Positions 46,147 to 54,973 of a stretch of DNA of 64,000 bases are shown here, piece after piece. This DNA comes from Myxococcaceae bacterium. Lineage in GTDB: Bacteria; Myxococcota; Myxococcia; Myxococcales; Myxococcaceae. Under the pieces are notes generated by a model that did no database searches, had not been told where the DNA came from, and saw nothing but the letters and a program-made list of their open reading frames with translations. Position numbers and translations under genes: made by a program. The DNA lies in the NCBI GenBank assembly GCA_016793095.1, contig JAEUJQ010000083.1, positions 1 through 64,000 of the forward strand. Reading direction: 5' to 3'. Numbering within the stretch: position 1 is the stretch's first letter; every line of letters begins with the position of its first letter.

Positions 46147-46929
46147 GTGTCCATCGCGCTCTGGCCCATCGTCGCTCGAACACAATTGGTCCAGGTCTTC
46201 CGCCCGGGAGAGCCGCCGGAGGCCGAGGCTCCGTATCGGACCCTGCGGTCCCACGGTTGGGCGACCGCCGGGGTGAGCGTCGTCACCCGCAATGCCGGTC
46301 GTGCGACGGGCCGGTTCACGCTCTTCAGCGTGCTGAACGTCGCCGCGGCCCGTTCGGCGCGGGTGGGCGATGCGCGGTCGGCGCGCGCGTTCGCGAGGGC
46401 GGCCGAGCGCCTGGAGCGGGGAGCCGGCTTCACGCGGTTGAAGGAGTTGTTGAAGGGCAGGTCCCTCACCACGGTCACGGAGACGGTGAGGGGCGGCGTC
46501 ACGGACACGGGGCTCGAGCTGGCCAACGCCATCAGAGACGTCGCTCGAGAGACGCGGTCCCTCGGGCCCAGCCCACAGCTGGGCACGGACCTCGCGGTCG
46601 TCGCTGGCCGCATCGCCGAGACTCACCCCGACGCGCTGGTGCTCGAGAGTGAGACGGGCTCGAGGATGCTCGTCCCCCGATGGCTCGCGAAGGGGACAGG
46701 CCGGCAGGCAGTCGGAGAGGCCCTCGCGCTGATGACGGATCGACTGGATGACACGCAGGTCGTGGTGACGGCAGTCGCGGCGATCGATCTCGCACGCGAG
46801 AAGCGGCGCCAGCCCGGGCCTTTCGGTCGCGCCGCTCCCGTCCGCGCGCTCCGGCCTGCCGATGTTCGGCTGCTCTCGCGAACACCCGCGCCGCTCGAGG
46901 TCCTCGTGCCGGTCGTCATCGACGCATGA
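46147..46929 (+). CDS. Unknown protein coupled to a GNAT acetyltransferase
   Basis: A 260-residue protein starting at GTG 46147. It has no signal peptide or membrane segment. The first part is beta-like (MSIALWPIVARTQLVQVFRP, GWATAGVSVVTRN), then a helical Arg/Ala-rich region (ARSARVGDARSARAFARAAE), then TDRLDDTQVVVTAVAAIDL. I do not recognise a family. Its stop overlaps the start of a GNAT gene (ATGA). It could be an antitoxin-like or substrate-carrying partner of the acetyltransferase, or an unrelated enzyme; the sequence does not decide. No ribosome binding site is evident. Confidence 0.55.
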   Translation: MSIALWPIVARTQLVQVFRPGEPPEAEAPYRTLRSHGWATAGVSVVTRNAGRATGRFTLFSVLNVAAARSARVGDARSARAFARAAERLERGAGFTRLKELLKGRSLTTVTETVRGGVTDTGLELANAIRDVARETRSLGPSPQLGTDLAVVAGRIAETHPDALVLESETGSRMLVPRWLAKGTGRQAVGEALALMTDRLDDTQVVVTAVAAIDLAREKRRQPGPFGRAAPVRALRPADVRLLSRTPAPLEVLVPVVIDA

Positions 46930-47483
46930 GCTCGGCTCCGTGGCTCGTACGCCTGGCGCGCGCCACGCGCAGGGACCGTCTGCTGCTGGCCGGCTTCGTG
47001 TGCGCCGATCCGCTGGTCCCGTGGCAGGTCGAGGTCGAGTCGTTCGTTCGCGAGCAGTTGTTCGACTGGCGCTTCGACCCACACGCAAGGGGACAGGACC
47101 CACGGTTGCTGCTCGTCTTCGAGCGCAGGAGCCGCACCCTCGTCGGGGTCGCAGCCCATGAGCGCATCACGCTCGTCGCAAGAACGACCTTCATTCCCGC
47201 GACCCAGCTCGAGGTCATCGCCGTCGCGCATGTCTGGCAGGGGCGCAGGTTCAAGAGCGGCGTGCGGGCGAGCGACGTCGTGATGAGCGCGGTGCTGTCC
47301 GATGTTCGTGCTCGAGTCCCACCACGGGATGCGCGCGTGCTGGCTGTCGTCCACGAGGAGAACGTGCGGAGTATCGAGCTCTGCCGTCGGCACGGCTTCG
47401 TCGAAGAGCTGAGCCGGCCGGTGGATCTGCCTCAGTATCGTCGCCTCATCACGAGGCACGTCGGCACGAGACGCGGCCGGTGA
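46926..47483 (+). CDS. GNAT-family N-acetyltransferase
   Basis: A 185-residue protein whose ATG overlaps the preceding stop (ATGA). The GNAT fold is suggested by a beta-rich start, ARTTFIPATQLEVIAVAHVWQGRRF (acetyl-CoA-binding strand) and ending VLAVVHEENVRSIELCRRHGFVEE, the usual alpha4 and final strand with an Asn and Arg near the CoA. The acetyl acceptor is unknown. Paired with an unknown protein in a short accessory patch, it may act on a partner, a small molecule or tRNA. Confidence 0.65.
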   Translation: MSSAPWLVRLARATRRDRLLLAGFVCADPLVPWQVEVESFVREQLFDWRFDPHARGQDPRLLLVFERRSRTLVGVAAHERITLVARTTFIPATQLEVIAVAHVWQGRRFKSGVRASDVVMSAVLSDVRARVPPRDARVLAVVHEENVRSIELCRRHGFVEELSRPVDLPQYRRLITRHVGTRRGR

Positions 47484-47571
47484 ACGCCCAGGATTCGTGC
47501 AACCTCGCCGGAGCCGGTTCAAGATGACGGTTGGATGGAGTGACCGGCCGGCGGCCGGCGTGAGGCAAACC

Positions 47572-47745
47572 TCAGGGATCCGGAGCGCTGCCGCCAAGCG
47601 ACCTCGGCACCACCTCCGGGTTCTCGTCGCAATTCGGCTCCATGAGCTCGGAGTAGAGTGCACCCATTGCGCGCCCAACAGCCAGCCGCCACCTCTGGGC
47701 TTCCTGCGGGGTCGCCTCTCTCTCAATGCAGGCGAGGGCAGACAT
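47572..47745 (-). CDS. Small 57-residue protein (short gene downstream of rpoD)
   Basis: A short open frame on the minus strand from ATG 47745 to TGA 47572. The product reads MSALACIEREATPQEAQRWR, LAVGRAMGALYSELMEPNCD, ENPEVVPRSLGGSAPDP. The helical core with EAQRWRLAVGRAMGALYSEL and an acidic ENPEVVP tail looks like a real small protein rather than chance. The frame stays open upstream to about 47830 without a start codon, so a longer original gene cannot be excluded. It lies within the 358-base gap between the GNAT gene and rpoD, downstream of rpoD on the same strand, and otherwise the gap holds no gene. Confidence 0.5.
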   Translation of the reverse strand: MSALACIEREATPQEAQRWRLAVGRAMGALYSELMEPNCDENPEVVPRSLGGSAPDP

Positions 47746-47841
47746 CAGCTGGTCGCCCCAGGCGCTGACCGCTGCCAGGCCTCCTGTCGCAACGCGGCTG
47801 TACAGGCTCTCAGAACCGGTCGAGCGACCCCAGGTTCAGGC

Positions 47842-50040
<2,199 letters not shown>

Positions 50041-50115
50041 GTCGGACACCTGGACGGGGTGAGGAAACCTGCTCAAAGGCCCGGCCCATACCCCAAAGAC
50101 CGGACACAATTCAAA

Positions 50116-50146
50116 TTCCTACGCACTTTTATGAGGCCACTGTCAA
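50116..50146 (-). promoter_or_regulatory. Candidate rpoD promoter
   Basis: Reading leftward, a perfect TTGACA (50141-50146) and TAGGAA (50116-50121) are 19 bases apart, in the dnaG-rpoD gap. The spacing is long and the second box weak, but this would let rpoD be expressed apart from the operon. Confidence 0.4.
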
Positions 50147-50185
50147 CCGGGCGCCCCGGGCCTCTCCCGGACAACGCCGGGCCCT

Positions 50186-51934
50186 CTACTTCTGTGACAG
50201 CAGCCGGCGCTGCAGGTCGAGCAGCTGGCCCCGCTGTTGGAGCAGGTTGCGGGCCTCGTCGGTCAGCTCGGACGCCCCCGGCGTGTGGGCGGTTTCCTTC
50301 GCGATCCGATCGAGCTGCTCCTTGATGGCCCCGAGCTTGATCTTCCTGCACACCTTCTCGAAGTTGGTCTCGAGCAGGCTCTCGTCGAACCTGAGCTGAT
50401 CCCGGCCCTGTTGGAGGGCCGCCTTCACCACCTCCGACGCCTCGAACTGCACGTCTTCCGGGCTGGACCCTGACTGCAGCTTCGCCACCAGCGTGCGCAC
50501 GCCCAGGTGCTTGAGCTCGTCGAAGCACCGGTGCTCGTCCTTCGACAGCAGCCGGCGGTCCTTGATCACGAAGGCCGCGTAGAGGGCCTCCATCGGATCG
50601 GGCCGGGGCTCGTTGGACTGGGGCTTGGGCGCTGCCCGGACGGGCTGGGGGTTCCGGCTCTTGAGCGCGGCCTCGAGCTCGCTGGCGGGAATGCCGAAGT
50701 GCTTCGACATCGCCCCGAAGAAGGCGCTGCGCACCAGCCCCACCGGGAGCTGAGCAGTGACGGCCTTGAGCCGATCGAGCGCGCTCATCTTCTCTTCGAA
50801 GGACGCGCCGGGCCCTCCGGGCAGCATGGAGTGGAACAGGTGCTCGGTCAGCGGCCGCGCCTTCGCGACGAGCTGCTGCACGGCCTCGGCGCCGGCCTTG
50901 CGGGCGAAGGTGTCGGGGTCTTCGCCCTCGGGCAGCATCGCCACGCGCGACGACTGGCCCGCCGCGAGGATCGGTCCGGCGAGGCGCTCCACGGCCTTGC
51001 GACCGGCCTCGTCACCGTCGAGCAACAGCACCAGCTCTTTCGCCTCGAGCCGCTGCAGCAGCGCCATGTGCCCCGGCGTCAGCGCGGTCGAGCAGAGGGC
51101 CACCGCGTGCTTCACGCCGGCCTGGTGCAGGCCGATGGCGTCGAAGTAGCCCTCGCAGAGCACCGCCGACTTCTTCTTGCGGATCTCGTCGCGCGCCTGG
51201 TCGGTCGCGTAGAGCACCTCGGACTTGTTGTAAAGCCGCGACTCCTTCGAGTTGAGGTACTTCGGTCCGTCGTCGCCCTCGAGCAGGCGGCCGCCGAAGG
51301 CGATCGTGCGGCCCTCCGGTGAGCGGATGGGGATCATCACGCGCCCGCGGAACATGTCGTAGAAGCCGTCACCCTTGCTGCGCGGCGAGACGAGGCCCGC
51401 CTTCTCGCCGAAGGTGAGCAGCCCCTGCTCTCGCAGGCGGTCGGCGAGATCGGTCCACGCGATCGGCGCCCAGCCCAGGCCGAACGCGCGCATCAGCTCG
51501 TCGGTCAACCCGCGGCTGCGAAGGTACTCGCGCGCGTGGTGGCCGATGGCGGGATCCCACAGGCGCTGCTGGAAGTGCTGGGCGGCGAAGTCGGTCGCGT
51601 CCTTGAGCTGCTGCTTCTCGCGCATCGCAGGGTCGACCGCGCCCTCGAGATCGATGCCGAGCTCTTTGGCGAGGTCGCGCACCGTGTCGAGGAACGGCTT
51701 GCCGAGCAGGCGCTGCACGAAGCTGATCGCGTCACCGCCGGCCTGGCAGCCGAAGCACTTGAAGCGGCGCGTGTCGGCCCAGACGTAGAAGCTGGGCGAC
51801 TTCTCCTGGTGGAAGGGGCACAGGCCCTTGTAGCTGCGCCCGGACTTCTTCAGCTCGACGCCATGCCGCTGCACCAGCGCGACCATGTCCACGCGCTCGC
51901 GGATCTCGTCGATCTTGTGCTCCGGGATCAGCAA
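50186..51934 (-). CDS. dnaG: DNA primase DnaG
   Basis: A 582-residue primase that makes RNA primers for replication. The zinc finger is CPFH, then CFGC (Cys-X2-His-X17-Cys-X2-Cys) near residue 40-65. The TOPRIM domain is near 255-335 (VLCEGYFDAIGLHQAG, VLLLDGDEAGRKA) and carries the catalytic acids. The C-terminal part would bind DnaB helicase. It starts at ATG 51934 and is preceded by yqeY on the same strand. Confidence 0.95.
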   Translation of the reverse strand: MLIPEHKIDEIRERVDMVALVQRHGVELKKSGRSYKGLCPFHQEKSPSFYVWADTRRFKCFGCQAGGDAISFVQRLLGKPFLDTVRDLAKELGIDLEGAVDPAMREKQQLKDATDFAAQHFQQRLWDPAIGHHAREYLRSRGLTDELMRAFGLGWAPIAWTDLADRLREQGLLTFGEKAGLVSPRSKGDGFYDMFRGRVMIPIRSPEGRTIAFGGRLLEGDDGPKYLNSKESRLYNKSEVLYATDQARDEIRKKKSAVLCEGYFDAIGLHQAGVKHAVALCSTALTPGHMALLQRLEAKELVLLLDGDEAGRKAVERLAGPILAAGQSSRVAMLPEGEDPDTFARKAGAEAVQQLVAKARPLTEHLFHSMLPGGPGASFEEKMSALDRLKAVTAQLPVGLVRSAFFGAMSKHFGIPASELEAALKSRNPQPVRAAPKPQSNEPRPDPMEALYAAFVIKDRRLLSKDEHRCFDELKHLGVRTLVAKLQSGSSPEDVQFEASEVVKAALQQGRDQLRFDESLLETNFEKVCRKIKLGAIKEQLDRIAKETAHTPGASELTDEARNLLQQRGQLLDLQRRLLSQK

Positions 51935-52022
51935 ACGAACTCCTGCGGCTGCGGCGGCGAGGGTAACGACGAACGAGCGGGCCGGCGCTTCGAGCCACCG
52001 GCCCGAACGGTTGGCCCGCCGC

Positions 52023-52481
52023 TCACGCCAGCCGCGCGAGCTGCGCCTTCACCTCTTCGCTGATCGCCTTGCCCTCGGCCTGGCCCTTGAGCTTCGCCGA
52101 GGCGATCTTCATGACGGCGCCGAGATCCTTGATGGTCTTCGCGCCCGCCTCGAGGATGCAGCCCTTGACGGCCTCGGTCAGCTGCGACGCGTCGAGCTGC
52201 GCGGGCAGGTAGGTCTGCAGCACCGCGATCTCCTTCTCTTCCTTCTCGGCGAGCTCGGGGCGGCCGGCGGCCTTGAACTCGGAGGCCGAGTCGCGGCGCT
52301 GCTTCACGAGGGTGGTGATCACCCCGATGACGCCAGCGTCGTCGAGCACGTGCTTCTCCCCCTCGACCTCCTTGTACTTGATGGCGCTCTTCAGCATGCG
52401 CAGCACCGACAGCTTCAGTTCGTCCTTCGCGCGCATCGCGTCCTTGAGCTCGGCGTCGAGGCGCTCCTTCAGCGTGGCCAT
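52023..52481 (-). CDS. yqeY: GatB/YqeY-family protein
   Basis: A 152-residue protein of the GatB/YqeY C-terminal-like family. The start MATLKERLDAELKDAMRAKD and ELKLSVLRMLKSAIKYKEVE, then LPAQLDASQLTEAVKGCI and SAKLKGQAEGKAISEEVK are the family pattern, a helical domain that resembles the tail of GatB and may bind tRNA. In many genomes it is found between rpsU and dnaG, as here. A hairpin lies between it and rpsU. Confidence 0.92.
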   Translation of the reverse strand: MATLKERLDAELKDAMRAKDELKLSVLRMLKSAIKYKEVEGEKHVLDDAGVIGVITTLVKQRRDSASEFKAAGRPELAEKEEKEIAVLQTYLPAQLDASQLTEAVKGCILEAGAKTIKDLGAVMKIASAKLKGQAEGKAISEEVKAQLARLA

Positions 52482-52513
52482 GGGGTTCTCCTGGTGGGTG
52501 CTTCAACGAAAGA

Positions 52514-52543
52514 GAGGTTGGCAACTGCAAGGTCGCCAACCTC
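52514..52543 (-). terminator. Attenuator-like hairpin between rpsU and yqeY
   Basis: On the minus strand GAGGTTGGC pairs with GCCAACCTC around a 12-base loop, followed by TCTTTCGTT. It may partly stop transcripts after rpsU, as a terminator in the E. coli operon does, so that S21 is made in excess over primase. Confidence 0.6.
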
Positions 52544-52611
52544 CTTCGACTTCCTGACAGGTCAGCCGACGTCGGAAACCCGTGCCGGCCGGCGTGTCAT
52601 TGAGGGGTGCT

Positions 52612-52806
52612 TCAGGCGCCCTTGCGGAACTTCTTCACCGCGCGCTTCTTGGCAGCCATCATCTTCTTCTTCTTCTTCACCGATGGCTTCTCGTAGTGCT
52701 CGCGCTTGCGGATCTCGGAGAGGATACCGGCCTTCTCCGTCGCCTTCTTGAAGCGCTTGAGCGCGCCCTCGATGGACTCGCCGTCCTTGACACGAATCGT
52801 CGTCAT
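52612..52806 (-). CDS. rpsU: Ribosomal protein S21
   Basis: A 64-residue S21 protein, [20 protein letters not shown], then a Lys-rich tail ending KKFRKGA, of normal length for the family. S21 binds the 30S subunit near the anti-Shine-Dalgarno end of 16S rRNA. It is the first gene of the minus-strand operon ending in rpoD. A perfect ten-base Shine-Dalgarno sequence precedes it. Confidence 0.95.
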   Translation of the reverse strand: MTTIRVKDGESIEGALKRFKKATEKAGILSEIRKREHYEKPSVKKKKKMMAAKKRAVKKFRKGA

Positions 52807-52815
52807 CTGAGCCTG

Positions 52816-52825
52816 TCACCTCCTT
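52816..52825 (-). promoter_or_regulatory. Full-length Shine-Dalgarno sequence of rpsU
   Basis: Reading leftward the sequence is AAGGAGGTGA, a ten-base complement to the 3' end of 16S rRNA, nine bases before the ATG. The rest of the window has much weaker sites. Confidence 0.75.
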
Positions 52826-52906
52826 CGGTCTCCACCCGTGAGGCGGAGCGTCTGGTGCTTCGAAACGACGCGGCTCGTGGCACAGTCCGTCTCGAAAGGC
52901 AACGAG

Positions 52907-53398
52907 ATGACCGCATTCGACGCTGATCGGGCGAAGGGGACGAAGCGCGAGGTGTACGCCGAGCTGCACCGGCAGGCGCAGGGGCTGTTCGAGGGCGAGC
53001 GCGACGTGATCGCGAACACGGCGAACCTCTCGGCGCTGCTGTTCTTCCACCTGCCGCGGCTCAACTGGGCCGGCGTCTACTTCCTGAAGGGCGGCGAGCT
53101 GGTGCTGGGGCCGTTCCAGGGCAAGCCGGCCTGCGTGCGCATCGGGGTGGGGAAGGGCGTGTGCGGCACGGCGGCGGCGAAGCAGGCGTCGGTGCTGGTG
53201 CCCGACGTACACGCCTTCCCCGGGCACATCGCGTGTGACCCGGCGTCGAACAGCGAGCTCGTGGTGCCGCTCGTGCGCGGGGGCCGGGTGCTGGGGGTGA
53301 TCGATCTCGACAGCCCCGAGAAGGGCCGCTTCGACGCGGACGATCAGCAGGGCGTCGAGGCGCTCGCGGCGGTGCTCGTCGCGGCCTGCGACTGGTAG
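52907..53398 (+). CDS. msrC: Free methionine-(R)-sulfoxide reductase (GAF type)
   Basis: A 163-residue GAF-fold enzyme read from ATG 52907, preceded by AAAGG; 23 upstream in-frame codons are not needed. Three conserved Cys are visible, Cys76 in FQGKPACVRIG, Cys86 in GKGVCGTAA and Cys110 in FPGHIACDP, at the spacing of the E. coli enzyme (84, 94, 118). It reduces free methionine sulfoxide, using thioredoxin. It is divergent from rpsU and its stop lies two bases from the end of the convergent gene at 53401. Confidence 0.92.
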   Translation: MTAFDADRAKGTKREVYAELHRQAQGLFEGERDVIANTANLSALLFFHLPRLNWAGVYFLKGGELVLGPFQGKPACVRIGVGKGVCGTAAAKQASVLVPDVHAFPGHIACDPASNSELVVPLVRGGRVLGVIDLDSPEKGRFDADDQQGVEALAAVLVAACDW

Positions 53399-53400
53399 CG

Positions 53401-53727
53401 CTACGACATCGCCTCGTGCTCGTCGGTCGAGATCTCCTCGTCGGCCGTCGAGCCCAGCTCGGGGGCCTGCGCGGTCGCGAGGTGTGACTTGAGCCGATCG
53501 GGCAGCACGCTGTCCCACGCGCCGAGGAGCGGCCGGCCGAGCTGGTTGAGCGCCACCACCATCAGCTCAGCGACCGCGTTCCGCACCAGCGTCGCCGCCT
53601 CGGGCGAGTCGCGCTCCTCCACGTACGCCACCAGCGCGCTCACCTCGGACAACACCTGCTGCAGGGTCGAAGACACCTGCGTCGCGGTCTCCTTGTTGAG
53701 CGGCGCGAACGAGACTTCGTCAGCCAT
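53401..53727 (-). CDS. Small helical protein of unknown function
   Basis: A 108-residue protein (MADEVSFAPLNKETATQVSS at the start) that appears helical and ends in an acidic tail (STADEEISTDEHEAMS). No signal peptide, membrane segment or family motif is seen. It lies 57 bases after the next gene on the same strand. Its stop is two bases from the stop of the free methionine sulfoxide reductase gene on the other strand. Confidence 0.6.
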   Translation of the reverse strand: MADEVSFAPLNKETATQVSSTLQQVLSEVSALVAYVEERDSPEAATLVRNAVAELMVVALNQLGRPLLGAWDSVLPDRLKSHLATAQAPELGSTADEEISTDEHEAMS

Positions 53728-53784
53728 GGACCGCAGTCTCGCATGGGTCGGGCTGCGTCGGAACCGTCTGCGGTCCGCCCACGG

Positions 53785-54831
53785 TCACGGGTGGTAGTAG
53801 CAGTCGACGACGGCGGTGCCGAGCATGTCTCGCAGCGGCACGTTCGCGCCCACCACCAGCCCCGCGCCGGTGACGAGCAGCCCGCCCTTCGCGTCATGGG
53901 GCGCGACGATCGCCATCTGCCGGGTCTTGAGATCGCGCGGGATCACCACCACCAGCATGCCCTTGTTCGCGTAGTTCGCGGCCTCGGTCTCGGCGATCTT
54001 GAGCCAGCCGCGCAGCGGCCCTTCGTGCCTGAGCCAGTCCAGCGTCTGCACCAGCGTCAGCTCACGCGCGCCCGAGAAGTGAGGGATCTCACACCCCATC
54101 GCCTTGCTCACGTCCCAGACGTAGATGTGCCCGCGCGGCTTGCCCGGGGCGTCTTCGTCGTAGCGGTCGTTGAAGCCGATCGCGAACTGCTTGTACGCCT
54201 GCTCGTACGACTCCTTCGTGCGCTTGCCCTCCTTGCTGGTGAAGGGCGCCTTCAGCGCGCGCCAGGTCTCGCGGCCGAGGCACTCGGGCAGCGGGCTCGA
54301 GCCGTCAGGGTTGTAGTCGGGGTCGATCCACGCCTCTTCCTCCGCGGCCTTCATCGTGCCTGGATCAGTGGGCGTCGCGATGTAGCTCGCGCGCCGGCGC
54401 TGGGCTCCCCAGGACGCGAACGCGTCGTTGTTCTGGATCTTCTGGACCTCGGTGAGCCGGGCGGGCTGCGTCACCTCATTCGAGCCCCAGGGGTTCGCCG
54501 GGCCGCCGGGGATCTCGACGGGGCCGGTGATCTCGCCCGTCGCCGTGCGCTTCGGCCCGACCTGCGGCAGCCCCTGCGCTGACTTCCCGGTGACCTGTGG
54601 CAGGCCCTGCGAGGACTTGCTCGTCACCGGCGGCAGCGACGACTTGCTCGCGCCGACGGGCGGCAGGTTCTGCTTGCTCGCGCCAACGGGGGGCAGGCCC
54701 TGTTTGCTCGCGCCGACCTGCGGCAGCCCCTGCGCCGACTTGCCCGCCTGCGCAGGGATCTGGCCGGTGGGCGACTTCCCGCCGGGAGCGGCAGGCTTGC
54801 CCTTCTGCTCTTTGGGGGGCGGCTGCGACAT
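53785..54831 (-). CDS. Protein with Gly-Leu-Pro repeats and a degenerate peptidase-like domain
   Basis: A 348-residue protein. Residues about 25-95 are a low-complexity repeat of the type GASKQGLPPV, GKSAQGLPQV. The C-terminal half has YKQFAIGFNDRYD, then GHIYVWDVSKAMGCEIPHF, WLRHEGPLRGWLKIAETEAA and MLVVVIPRDLKTRQMAIVAP. This order resembles NlpC/P60- or CHAP-type endopeptidases of phage and cell-wall origin, but the Cys that normally precedes FVWDV is missing, as is the usual His of HIAMV. It may be an inactive binder (inference). No signal peptide is seen. A GCTACA box is 13 bases before the start. Confidence 0.6.
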   Translation of the reverse strand: MSQPPPKEQKGKPAAPGGKSPTGQIPAQAGKSAQGLPQVGASKQGLPPVGASKQNLPPVGASKSSLPPVTSKSSQGLPQVTGKSAQGLPQVGPKRTATGEITGPVEIPGGPANPWGSNEVTQPARLTEVQKIQNNDAFASWGAQRRRASYIATPTDPGTMKAAEEEAWIDPDYNPDGSSPLPECLGRETWRALKAPFTSKEGKRTKESYEQAYKQFAIGFNDRYDEDAPGKPRGHIYVWDVSKAMGCEIPHFSGARELTLVQTLDWLRHEGPLRGWLKIAETEAANYANKGMLVVVIPRDLKTRQMAIVAPHDAKGGLLVTGAGLVVGANVPLRDMLGTAVVDCYYHP

Positions 54832-54973
54832 GAGCGAGCTCGACTGTAGCGCGCCTGAGGCCCGGCGTTGATCAGCAACGACACGGATCCACTCGGGCGC
54901 GCGCCGGGGCCTGACCGAAATTTTGCCGACGTGTGGGCGCCATGGTCACATCATCAGGCCTGTAGCGAACCGC

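Noticed and set aside
45995-46183. A 62-codon minus-strand frame across the 12-bp inverted repeat
   Set aside because: Composition is Arg/Ala-rich, it overlaps the start of the accessory gene and has no ribosome site; likely chance, although a gene remnant is possible.
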